Shown here: piece by piece, positions 25,101 to 32,285 of the stretch
Layout of the letters: the number at the start of each line of letters is the position of its first letter
How positions within the stretch are numbered: position 1 is the stretch's first letter
Virus record (IMG/VR): IMGVR_UViG_3300000116_000052
Coordinates: 1-40,914 of that record
Source of the DNA: a virus
DNA length: 40,914 nucleotides
Strand: one strand, 5' to 3'
Notes under the pieces: model-generated
The model's input: only the letters and a program-made list of their open reading frames with translations
Database searches by the model: none
What the model was told of the DNA's origin: nothing
Position numbers and translations under genes: made by a program

Positions 25101-25628
25101 TGCTTTACTTAAAGCTCCATTATTATAATATGTAGTTGTAGCAGATTCAATTCCAGGCATAGGAACATAACCCCTTTCATCAATACCTCCCCAACCATAA
25201 GCGCCTTCAAACAATTGTTTTCCATTATTATGAAAAGAACGATTTACTCCTGACGAATAATTTAATCCTGATTTTGCACCATCATATACTGCTGTAGTGT
25301 ATTTTTCTTTATCTATTGTAAAGGAATCATCAGAAACTGATGCTGCTCCTCCAAAAAGTATAAAATTTTTAGCTAAATTATCACCTAATATTTGTTCTTT
25401 TATAAAACCAGCTTGTATTAATTTCCAATAAACACTACCATCAGGTACCCCATTAACAGTTTGACCTGTAATGTTAACTGAACTTGCTAATCTTAACCAA
25501 GGGGTTTTAGAAGAATAGTATTGTAATGTACTAGTATTAATGTTTGAATATTGACCTAAAGCTGTTTGTCTAATATCTACTTGACTTTTTACCCAACTTT
25601 CAAATGGATTACCTATGATATTACTCAT
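22197..25628 (-). CDS. Large baseplate/tail-hub protein with C-terminal DUF2272-like lytic domain
   Basis: A 1143-residue protein. The long N-terminal part is a beta-rich structural region. Near residue 956, TPWSAAFISYVIKEAG followed by FPYGGNHAIYS and later SSHGDIVIDV resembles the DUF2272/CHAP-like fold of peptidoglycan hydrolases, with Ser where CHAP enzymes have the catalytic Cys (WSAAFIS instead of WCAxFVS). A lytic domain on the tail hub parallels the gp5 lysozyme of T4 and would help tail penetration through the cell wall. The last 60 residues are helical. The gene overlaps the upstream LysM-like gene by 4 bases (ATGA). The structural role is likely; enzymatic activity is uncertain because of the Ser. 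Confidence 0.7.
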   Translation of the reverse strand: MSNIIGNPFESWVKSQVDIRQTALGQYSNINTSTLQYYSSKTPWLRLASSVNITGQTVNGVPDGSVYWKLIQAGFIKEQILGDNLAKNFILFGGAASVSDDSFTIDKEKYTTAVYDGAKSGLNYSSGVNRSFHNNGKQLFEGAYGWGGIDERGYVPMPGIESATTTYYNNGALSKATINIKCFSKAQFSLLDVLYLRPGYTLLLEFGWTAYLDGLGEIQNWPNFTTTPLDFLLNPDSFGGESNQYEMYRKISNERKLYHGNYEAVYGKVSNFKWSFNSDGTYTISVDLIGMGNIMDSLKLNVTDPDKGNGNGKSNKPEADPPITIEEFAKELFGIAAGVAIYSQYQNAYHYPEKAKQEIKAYRVGGKQIFDPYDTKTTTPSKLKAHCQEKYNLRLEEEKKASNTSQENADMNPLLANKNDTRINKIFYEIYQQFVALNVNASVEDSKIVPRVRGIKNGGCYINKTYNGERDVEGGGLALKSGYIKFAVLLKIIEDNCNLFSKKGKGSNARTKMIKFDFKYGDGVTSDTNYMLIVPPGFSTNPQMCIVPWTSPNIKGVINFKGYVSLGIQGNAINKMLTDSSDFFLENNPYVGRLANVMINLRFAAGALASTPKDEEGAISVISYLNTILQGINESMGSINNFRVIHDEDTGIIKIYDESPMPGLVQVDDKSFTTFNVFGVKRGGETGEAGVTRFQQQNTTGSFITNIGLDAEIPSNFATLISIGSQASGTNLQGNGSSFSNYNKGLIDRIIPEKIDSVESSENNEKPTPIQRAKKIWEEKISYSNSVGGSEGFGPYQEVYTTFGNDGGGGNMFNFHPDTTRNLTENYTSYIKIVHGISAQRLVMPQPFFLPFNLNLSMDGLSGMKLFEKFRITDDILPPSYEENSVDIIIKGINHEINVNTWTTTLDTLSVPRFRTKEEVREEEIEKLPTEKQKQLEEAAKDQDINNAFREYVTATPWSAAFISYVIKEAGVNFPYGGNHAIYSQKIREGGKGNPYPWIAKNPNTTKIRPGDIVVENRTGGPYKTWNTNPWTGSSHGDIVIDVNYDKGYITVVGGNVGNTVKTKTRPIYGGKGTRNRGRMKSPQNYFVVLTPKTSFRDQIVSAAKKENLNFDLRDELDRSVENQLYAYYQVAQLDAPPPSSQA

Positions 25629-25951
25629 AATCTGTTTAATTCTTTATAACTATTAATTATAGCCCCTATGTTTTGGGGAATTCTAATTTGTGAACCTACA
25701 GGAATAAACATAGATGAAAAAGATACTATATTAGGATTAGAAGTAGAAATTATCCACCATAAAGTTACATCCCCATAAAATTGAAAAGCTAAATTATCAT
25801 ATCTATCCCCAAATTCTGTTATAGCATATATATCATTATTACTTTGAGGAATTAAAGGATATTTAACTACATTTTTATATTGAATCCCCCTACCTTCAGT
25901 AGTATTATTGCTATAAGATTGTAAAAATTGTGCTGTAGCGTATCTATTCAT
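25625..25951 (-). CDS. Small baseplate protein with LysM-like segment (gp53-like)
   Basis: A 108-residue protein. The segment from about 45 to 95, with FGDRYDNLAFQFYGDVTLWW, ISTSNPNI and GSQIRIPQ, has the pattern of LysM domains (a helix pair, then a GxxIxIP strand) found in baseplate proteins such as T4 gp53 and the tail protein X family. Such domains link the baseplate or contact peptidoglycan. It overlaps its neighbours by 8 and 4 bases, so it belongs to the hub operon. The gp53 label is by analogy. Confidence 0.65.
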   Translation of the reverse strand: MNRYATAQFLQSYSNNTTEGRGIQYKNVVKYPLIPQSNNDIYAITEFGDRYDNLAFQFYGDVTLWWIISTSNPNIVSFSSMFIPVGSQIRIPQNIGAIINSYKELNRL

Positions 25952-27809
25952 CTCTAACTTTATTTACGTAATTTCCTATATCTTCATATAAATTTCCATC
26001 ACCATTTTTTAAACTAATAAATCTTTGATCTCCCATAGCTACTAATTCTCCATCTTCATAACTTAAAGTTTGTCGTGAAGGTAAGAAATCTTCTATTGGG
26101 GTAAAAGCTAAACTAACCTCTATTCTATGAGGTAATTCTTTTACTGAAGGATCTGGATTTCCTTCTGTATCTATTCCTATTTCCCATGTAGTATCATCTG
26201 GTATAGTATAAGTTAAAGATGTTAGTACTCCGGGTACTTCATGTAAATAACCACCTACAGTCATTCTTACTATATTTCCTCTCATAAACCCAGCTGATGT
26301 ATAATCTGGGGCTAAAGTAGATGCTAAGAAATTTAATTTAGTAAACATAGGTGTTAATTCTGCTTTTGAAGTAGCTATTATAGTAAAACCCATTGATATA
26401 TCTCTATTAAAACCTCCATAACTTTTAAATTTATTACCTCTACCTACATATTGAACATCATTCCAAGTTGCACCATAATTATCTGTAAAACCATTTATAT
26501 ATGCTCTAAAATGAAGATAATCAGCATTTCTACCTTCATTAGCACCATTTTTAATAACTGCAATATTAAAAGTACATAAATCATCAACTGGTAAATTAGC
26601 ATTAACCATTTCACCTTCATAAGGTTTTAAAGCTGTTATTTTATCTAAAGCTGTCATTTGAGAGGCATCAATACCATAATTAAATATAGTTCTTACTGGA
26701 GTAACAGATCCAGAAACTACATAAGTAGCATGTCTACCAGGATCTCCTAAACCAACTCTTAAAGCTTTATTTTGCCTCGTATAATTTGGAGCTTTATGGA
26801 TTATTTTTGAAGAAGCAAAAGGATTTGTACCTTCTAATTCTGTTGTACGCCCTTCAATTACAAAATTACTAAAACTTCTAAGACCTCCTCCTCCTTGTTT
26901 AAAAGTTTTATTTGTAGATATATAACCTCTTAATATATTACCAACTAATAGAGGAGATATTTTTTTATCATTACTACCAATTCCACTATAAAAAGGACTA
27001 TCAGTTGATAAACCTTCATAATTCCTTATTGCATTATATGTAGGTAAATTTTTAAAAATTCTTGTTCTACCAACCCCTAATATAGAACCTGGTCCTCCCC
27101 CATATGAATATAATACTGGGGTAAATGGATTTTCTTCATCTGCTTTAGGATTATATTTATAACTTGGTAAACCTCTTAATTCTCTAATATTATCTTCTTT
27201 TCCTATAGTAAGAGCATTAGAAAGATCAACCAATCTATTATCTACTATATTTTGAGAATTTGGTACTACTACACTGTAGGGATTCAAAGCAAGATTACCT
27301 CCTCTAGCATTCTTGTTAGCACCATGAGGGCCACCTAATGAACCTATAGGATTTATACCAAATTTATTTAAGTGAATACCTGCCCATCCTAAACCAGCAT
27401 CAAGTATAGTACCTATAGGTAAATAAGCTCCTTGGTTCATTACACCTCCTAAATAACCGGCTCCAAAAGAAGCTTGAGTTTTAACACTTGTTCTTGATAA
27501 TAAATTTTCTTTTAAAGTAAAAAATATACCCCTTGGAGATTTAGTATCAGTAAACATTTTAACTAATCTACTTACATCTTTAAGAGCTGCAAAAGGAGCT
27601 GTTAAACCACCTCTTAATATAAAATCTGGTCCTGAAAGAAGGGGCATCCCATCTCTTAAATATTCTGTTCCACTAGGTATTGCAATTGTTTCATATGGTT
27701 GATTACTTGTACCAGAAGCAGGACGATCTCCACCATAATTTAAACTTTTAAGATTAGTTTTTAAATTAATTAGACGACCCCTAGATTCAGGTGTAAGTGT
27801 ATTCGACAT
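25944..27809 (-). CDS. Putative baseplate/tail structural protein, 621 aa
   Basis: The N-terminal half is rich in Gly, Asn and Pro. The C-terminal 250 residues form a beta-rich domain ending in LPHRIEVSLAFTPIEDFLP, preceded by FMRGNIVRMTVGGYLHEVPGVL. Tail-tube-like and baseplate proteins often carry such a domain of interlocking strands. I cannot name a T4 homologue with confidence. It sits between the tape-measure/small-protein genes and the LysM-like gene, overlapping the latter by 8 bases, and is expected to be late and structural. Confidence 0.6.
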   Translation of the reverse strand: MSNTLTPESRGRLINLKTNLKSLNYGGDRPASGTSNQPYETIAIPSGTEYLRDGMPLLSGPDFILRGGLTAPFAALKDVSRLVKMFTDTKSPRGIFFTLKENLLSRTSVKTQASFGAGYLGGVMNQGAYLPIGTILDAGLGWAGIHLNKFGINPIGSLGGPHGANKNARGGNLALNPYSVVVPNSQNIVDNRLVDLSNALTIGKEDNIRELRGLPSYKYNPKADEENPFTPVLYSYGGGPGSILGVGRTRIFKNLPTYNAIRNYEGLSTDSPFYSGIGSNDKKISPLLVGNILRGYISTNKTFKQGGGGLRSFSNFVIEGRTTELEGTNPFASSKIIHKAPNYTRQNKALRVGLGDPGRHATYVVSGSVTPVRTIFNYGIDASQMTALDKITALKPYEGEMVNANLPVDDLCTFNIAVIKNGANEGRNADYLHFRAYINGFTDNYGATWNDVQYVGRGNKFKSYGGFNRDISMGFTIIATSKAELTPMFTKLNFLASTLAPDYTSAGFMRGNIVRMTVGGYLHEVPGVLTSLTYTIPDDTTWEIGIDTEGNPDPSVKELPHRIEVSLAFTPIEDFLPSRQTLSYEDGELVAMGDQRFISLKNGDGNLYEDIGNYVNKVRDE

Positions 27810-27826
27810 ATAATATTAAATTGTAT

Positions 27827-28138
27827 TTATACTCCTCCTACAGCCCCATTAGGCATATTATTTTTATATCTATTTGATGGTTCTTGTTGACCAAAAGCTA
27901 GCTCACCTAATTGTGATGTTTTTGGAGTTGAATATGCTATTGCAGATGCCCCAAAATTAGTATAAGGTGCTGTGTTGCTTTCTGGTGTACCAATATTAGA
28001 GTATTCATTATGTAATGTTGAATTACCTACAACACCTATACTATCAGGTGTTGATGGGTTTGGATTTGGAGAAATAGGTACAGCTAAAGATGAACCATTT
28101 GTATCAAATCTATTTTTTAGTGAATTTTCTGATGCCAT
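27827..28138 (-). CDS. Hypothetical small protein, 103 aa, in structural block
   Basis: Low-complexity protein rich in Asn, Ser, Pro and Gly, likely extended, with no signal peptide or TM segment. A late-type motif lies 24 bases upstream (28163-28178). Its position between tape measure and baseplate genes suggests a small virion protein; no homologue is recognised. Confidence 0.6.
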   Translation of the reverse strand: MASENSLKNRFDTNGSSLAVPISPNPNPSTPDSIGVVGNSTLHNEYSNIGTPESNTAPYTNFGASAIAYSTPKTSQLGELAFGQQEPSNRYKNNMPNGAVGGV

Positions 28139-28162
28139 TTTGTATTATTTTTATTAATTATT

Positions 28163-28178
28163 GTTTATTATAAATATT
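28163..28178 (-). promoter_or_regulatory. Candidate late promoter motif AATATTTATAATAAAC
   Basis: A close variant of the late-type motif, overlapping the stop codon of the tape-measure gene (28177-28179) and lying 24 bases upstream of the ATG at 28138. Confidence 0.5.
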
Positions 28179-30600
28179 ATCCCATATTAGAAGTTGCAAG
28201 TACTAACGATCTTCCTACTTTATTTCCATCCATATAAACATCACCTCCATCTTTTACTGCTACTATTAATTCTTTTAATAAAGTAACAACTTCATTTTCA
28301 GTTGGAGCAGTTGTAGTTGCTGCAATATTAGAAGGTAAAGGAACATTACTACCATTAATAGCAGCATTCGATGAGATTGTATCTGATGATTGTCCTAATA
28401 AACCAAATGATAAACCATTTAAAGCACTAGATCCTGCATTTTTAAATTTATCTCCTAATGATGCATCTTTATCTGCATTAAATCCTTTAAAACCATCAAA
28501 TAAAGCCATTCCAATTGCTAAAGGTGCTGCTACTTTACCAAGTACTCCTTTTGCTAATTTACCTGCTCCTTTTAGCATACCTTTTCCTTTTGGAAATTTT
28601 ATGCCACCTAATCCTCCACCTTCTCCTCCTCCTGTAACTTTACTTAGTAAACTACTCATTAATCCACCTTCTGACATTATTACATGCATTGGGTTACTAG
28701 CTGATCCTAACTTTCCACCTCCTACAACTTTTTTAAGTAATGATCCTCCAACAATAGCTCCAAGGCCTAGCCCAAGTGCTGATTTTGGAAAATCTGCTAC
28801 AAATCCTACTATACTTTTTAATACACCTGCTATTGAAGATAACATACCCTTAAAACCTTCATTATTAACTAATGAACTAAATGCTGATGCTACTTTTTCG
28901 GCTAAAGGAGCTAAAGAATTTTGAAAAAGTTCTTTTGCATTTTCTAATTGTCTTTTAGTTGCTTCTGCCGATTTTCCTTCTGCTATTGTAGTTTCTAATC
29001 CTTCTTTTGCTATTTTAGCTAATGCTTCTTCTTCAGTGTAATTTAATGCCTTTAATCTAATTACTTCTTTTTCAGCATTTTTTCTATCTTCAGCACCAAA
29101 ATGAGATAATTTATTTTGGAGTTGTTGAGTTTGGTTCATTTCGTGCATTTCATCTACACTTATACCCAAAGTTTTTGCTAAAGCTTGTTGTGCAATTTTG
29201 TTACCTTTAGTAGCTTCATAATTTTCAGAAAGAATTCTATTCATTTCTTTTGCTACTGTAGTTTCATCTCCAGTTAATGAAGCAGATCTTAATTTTTCTA
29301 AATTAAGATTTTTACCTAATAACAACTCAGCTTCCATTTCATTAGCAATAGAAGATTCAAAATCTAAAGTAGCTTCACCAGCAGCAGCTATTTGATCTAT
29401 GGTCATTCCTAATCTTTTTGCTTCAAATGCTGCTTTTGCTAATGCTTGTGGATTATTACCTATATTAGCCATTGCAGTTGCTGATGCTCCTGCAACTTCA
29501 TTTAATACATCATTTAAACTAACTGAGGAAGAATTTGATATATTTAATCCTTCTACTATTCCTCCAATACTATCCCCTACGGTATCAAAACTTTGTCCTG
29601 ATAATGTTGAAATTTTAAATAATCCCTGAGTAGCTTCTTCACTTAAACCTAAAAAATGTGAATATTCTTGATATGATTTAACTTGTTTTTCTGATAGCAT
29701 TACTTGTGTTCCAGCAACTGCATTCATTCCTTCTAATGCTTTTTTAGCTTCTTCAAAATTTAAAAATAAACCATCAGTACCAGTCGTCATACTTTTTAAA
29801 TTTTCAACTACAGCCCCACTAGATCTACCCATTCCTAAAAAGGATTTTCCTATATCTGCTGTTTTTTGATTAAATTTCTGACCTAAGGATAATAATGATT
29901 GAAAGCCTTTTACTAAAAGACCTATCATTGCTACAGGTGATGTTAAAAAATTTAAAAAACTTTTACCTAATGATGCTAAACCAGCACCTAATACTTTAAA
30001 TTGATTAGATAATCCTCCAGTTACATCTACTACCCCTTTAGCTGCTGCCTCAGCATTATCAAAAGTATCCGTTAAAGCTCCTAGTCCTAAGTTACCTGCT
30101 AGTGATTTAAGACCACCTAAAATAACTCCAGTAGCACCCATTTGTTTGTTAAACTTTTGGGATAAACTTACCTGTTCTTGTAAACCTTTTTCAAATTCAT
30201 TATTATAACTTTCTAACTGAGTTAATTGTGTTTTTAATGCAGCTTCTTTTTTTGCTGAAAGTTTAACATCAGATCGATTAAGCATTTCAATCTGAGTTTT
30301 AATTAGTGCTATTTTAGCTTGTCTTTGTTGAATAAGTTTAGCAGCATCAGCTTGTCTAAATGCTCCTTCAGCTGCTTTACTATTAGCATTTGCTAAATCT
30401 TTTGATACTTTAGCTAGTGAATTTAGGGATGATGTAAGATCTTTAACTACTGCTTTAGCTACATTATCAGTTGAAGAAAGAGCTTCTTTAAATATATCAC
30501 CTACTTTATCAGCAATATTTCTTAAAGCATCCTCAACAACTACAGCTGTTTCTTTTGCACTCTTTTCTGCATCTATTTGAGCTTTGCTCTTTTTAACCAT
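28177..30600 (-). CDS. Tail tape measure protein
   Basis: An 807-residue protein with an alpha-helical N-terminus rich in Ala, Lys and Gln (about 1-160), glycine-rich hydrophobic segments (for example VAMIGLLVKGFQSLLSLG near 220 and SALGLGLGAIVGGSLL near 605), and repeated helices. This is the usual profile of tape measure proteins, which set tail length and are ejected ahead of the DNA. Its place after tube and gp26-like/second-frame genes and before hub genes fits T4 gp29 and other tailed phages. A late-type motif lies 6 bases before its ATG. Confidence 0.8.
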   Translation of the reverse strand: MVKKSKAQIDAEKSAKETAVVVEDALRNIADKVGDIFKEALSSTDNVAKAVVKDLTSSLNSLAKVSKDLANANSKAAEGAFRQADAAKLIQQRQAKIALIKTQIEMLNRSDVKLSAKKEAALKTQLTQLESYNNEFEKGLQEQVSLSQKFNKQMGATGVILGGLKSLAGNLGLGALTDTFDNAEAAAKGVVDVTGGLSNQFKVLGAGLASLGKSFLNFLTSPVAMIGLLVKGFQSLLSLGQKFNQKTADIGKSFLGMGRSSGAVVENLKSMTTGTDGLFLNFEEAKKALEGMNAVAGTQVMLSEKQVKSYQEYSHFLGLSEEATQGLFKISTLSGQSFDTVGDSIGGIVEGLNISNSSSVSLNDVLNEVAGASATAMANIGNNPQALAKAAFEAKRLGMTIDQIAAAGEATLDFESSIANEMEAELLLGKNLNLEKLRSASLTGDETTVAKEMNRILSENYEATKGNKIAQQALAKTLGISVDEMHEMNQTQQLQNKLSHFGAEDRKNAEKEVIRLKALNYTEEEALAKIAKEGLETTIAEGKSAEATKRQLENAKELFQNSLAPLAEKVASAFSSLVNNEGFKGMLSSIAGVLKSIVGFVADFPKSALGLGLGAIVGGSLLKKVVGGGKLGSASNPMHVIMSEGGLMSSLLSKVTGGGEGGGLGGIKFPKGKGMLKGAGKLAKGVLGKVAAPLAIGMALFDGFKGFNADKDASLGDKFKNAGSSALNGLSFGLLGQSSDTISSNAAINGSNVPLPSNIAATTTAPTENEVVTLLKELIVAVKDGGDVYMDGNKVGRSLVLATSNMG

Positions 30601-30606
30601 GGAGAT

Positions 30607-30622
30607 ATTTTATTATAAATAT
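30607..30622 (-). promoter_or_regulatory. Candidate late promoter motif ATATTTATAATAAAAT
   Basis: Exact copy of the 16-base motif, ending 6 bases before the ATG of the tape-measure gene at 30600. If its TATAAT is a -10 element, the message would be almost leaderless. Confidence 0.6.
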
Positions 30623-30631
30623 TAAAAAATA

Positions 30632-30919
30632 CTATTTTCTCGATGCTTTAGTAACATAAGTTGGAGGTGAAACTGTTCTTTTAGGAGGTAGTTTTGATTT
30701 ATTAGGATTAGATAAATCTATATCATTTTTATTTTTAGGTTTACGAGCTTCTGCTTGTTGTTTATAAAATTCATCTAATTTTTTAAATGTAAAATTACGT
30801 AACCATATAGGCATGTTATATATGGTGTCCCAATCATAGCCTCCCTTACCATTAAAAACTATTTCATGAATTTGTGAAAAAATATTACTTCTATATTGAG
30901 CTGCTTCAGTTGGCGTCAG
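30632..30919 (-). CDS. Small baseplate-assembly-type protein; frame opens upstream of its only ATG
   Basis: The visible ATG at 30814 gives only 60 residues (MPIWLRNFTFKK...). The frame is open upstream for 35 more codons, encoding TPTEAAQYRSNIF, IHEIVFNGKGGYDWDTIYN and then MPIWLR. This resembles the contiguous small protein found beside gp26 in other T4-like phages, as I recall. The only in-frame stop upstream is a TAA directly before nine T's, and no ATG lies in between. Expression therefore needs a shift from the overlapping gp26-like frame on the T run, or a start at the CTG at 30919 (used here for the boundary). The position directly before the tape measure matches tail-assembly chaperone genes of other phages, where frameshifting is common. 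Confidence 0.65.
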   Translation of the reverse strand: MTPTEAAQYRSNIFSQIHEIVFNGKGGYDWDTIYNMPIWLRNFTFKKLDEFYKQQAEARKPKNKNDIDLSNPNKSKLPPKRTVSPPTYVTKASRK

Positions 30920-31652
30920 GGAAAAAAAAATTTAAAGAAATTGGTACATCTATTTCTTCAAGCTCATCAAACTCATTAGTAATCGTGGTTTTTAATTCTA
31001 TATCGGGTTGTATTTTTATTATATGATCCCTTAATGCTTTTGCATCTCGAGCTAAAAGATAAGTATCAACAAAATCTCTAACAGTTTTACCAGATGAATC
31101 ACCTTCTACTGAAGTAATTAAATATTTCATTCTTGTTGAAATTTCAGGAGATGCTCCTTTATTGATTTTTTGAATACCTTTAATTTCTGCTTCAATTTCT
31201 TTATCTAAACCATCAGTTAATAATCTAAATGTTAATTTTGTTCCTGAATGTGGTAATTCCCAATCAAATTCATTTTTTCCACCTTTAAATAAATCTTTAT
31301 CAATAGTTTTGTTTTCTAATAAACTTAAATCTACAGTATGTTCTTGACCATTATATCTAATCTTATAATCTTTACCATACCCTAATATACGTGAAGCAAT
31401 TAAGATAGCATTTTTATCACCAATTAATAAATCTTTAAGTTTAACATCAGTAATAATTAAGGATTGTAATAGTTTATCTAATACAATTCCTTTAGCTATA
31501 TAGTTTTGGTTAGTTAGAATATCTTCTTCTTTAGCTGTCATATATTTCATTTCAATCTTACCAGATTTTAATGGGTGATCTTTAGGATATAATAAACCTC
31601 TTGATGGTAATTCTACTTCTTCAGTAGGGAATTTAAATTTATTTTCAGACAT
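30906..31652 (-). CDS. Baseplate hub/assembly protein, T4 gp26-like
   Basis: The 248-residue protein has the N-terminus ELPSRGLLYPKDHPLKSG followed by IEMKYMTAKEEDIL, ASRILGYGKDY and a C-terminal ISLNFFFPDAN. These match my memory of the T4-type baseplate protein family (gp26 in cyanophage annotation), which helps assemble the hub. The end contains the nine-T run where the second frame opens. It has both a class 1 promoter-like site and a late-type motif variant upstream, an unusual combination that could permit expression in two phases. Confidence 0.75.
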   Translation of the reverse strand: MSENKFKFPTEEVELPSRGLLYPKDHPLKSGKIEMKYMTAKEEDILTNQNYIAKGIVLDKLLQSLIITDVKLKDLLIGDKNAILIASRILGYGKDYKIRYNGQEHTVDLSLLENKTIDKDLFKGGKNEFDWELPHSGTKLTFRLLTDGLDKEIEAEIKGIQKINKGASPEISTRMKYLITSVEGDSSGKTVRDFVDTYLLARDAKALRDHIIKIQPDIELKTTITNEFDELEEIDVPISLNFFFPDAN

Positions 31653-31675
31653 AATTTTTATTTATTAATAACTTA

Positions 31676-31691
31676 ATTTTGTTATACATAT
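31676..31691 (-). promoter_or_regulatory. Late-type motif variant ATATGTATAACAAAAT
   Basis: One mismatch (G for T at position 5) from the 16-base late motif, 23 bases upstream of the gp26-like ATG at 31652. It directly follows a class 1 promoter-like site. Confidence 0.45.
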
Positions 31692-31693
31692 AT

Positions 31694-31721
31694 AATATAC
31701 AAAAAAGCTTGACAAACGCCA
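31694..31721 (-). promoter_or_regulatory. Promoter-like site (class 1: TGGCGT-N16-TATATT) inside a terminator
   Basis: Minus-strand TGGCGT (31721-31716) and TATATT (31699-31694), 16 bases apart, with G before TATATT. The -35 part lies inside the terminator hairpin at 31701-31726, so one 33-base stretch appears to both end the tail-tube message and start the next. Confidence 0.55.
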
Positions 31722-31726
31722 AGCTT
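31701..31726 (-). terminator. Rho-independent terminator after the tail tube gene
   Basis: Minus-strand AAGCTTGGC-GTTT-GTCAAGCTT forms a 9-bp stem (one G-U pair) with a 4-base loop, followed by a run of T's. It lies 26 bases beyond the stop codon of the tail tube gene (31752). Confidence 0.85.
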
Positions 31727-31751
31727 AAATGTAAAATATATAATTTTTCTT

Positions 31752-32240
31752 TTAGAAATTTAACACACAATAATCCATTCCTAATGTTAAAGAAATATTC
31801 ATTACTGTAGTATCATCATCCCAATTCATATCTCCAAATGATGCGTCTTTAATAAAAGCACCTTTAATAATCCATTCAGAAACTACATCTCCGACAGGAC
31901 CTAATACATCAATTGTTAGATCTTTTTTATAGAAATCAGAATAACCATCTCTACCAGTAACTGATTCATGGTGTAATCTTGTCCATTCCATTACTGCTTG
32001 AGCTCCTGAAGGAGTAATAGGGTCAAATAATTCCATTGTTAAATCATTCCATCTTAATTTACCTTTTACTTTTCTATAAGTGTTTATATGATTTAATATT
32101 ATTTCATCCTGCGCGAACCCCATTCCACTAACTCCCTTAATTATATACGATGGTATACCATCAACATACAATATAAATCGGTTAGCTACCTTTGGTTCAA
32201 ATGCTGTGAAAAATATTTCGTTAGGATCTAATACTGCCAT
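31752..32240 (-). CDS. Tail tube protein, T4 gp19-like
   Basis: The 162-residue length and the features PKVANRFILYVDGIPSYII, YRKVKGKLRWNDLTMEL and TVMNISLTLGMDYC fit the gp19 family, which stacks as hexameric rings to form the inner tail tube. The order sheath then tube matches T4 (gp18, gp19). A late-type motif lies 14 bases upstream, and a strong terminator follows, so it forms its own transcription unit. High expression is expected for a major virion protein. Confidence 0.9.
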   Translation of the reverse strand: MAVLDPNEIFFTAFEPKVANRFILYVDGIPSYIIKGVSGMGFAQDEIILNHINTYRKVKGKLRWNDLTMELFDPITPSGAQAVMEWTRLHHESVTGRDGYSDFYKKDLTIDVLGPVGDVVSEWIIKGAFIKDASFGDMNWDDDTTVMNISLTLGMDYCVLNF

Positions 32241-32254
32241 TTTTGTGTTATTTT

Positions 32255-32270
32255 ATTTTGTTATAAATAT
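32255..32270 (-). promoter_or_regulatory. Candidate late promoter motif ATATTTATAACAAAAT
   Basis: Exact 16-base motif, 14 bases upstream of the tail tube ATG. The leader between motif and ATG (AAATAACACAAAA) is nearly the same as that of the sheath gene. Confidence 0.65.
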
Positions 32271-32285
32271 TATTGATTTTCATTT

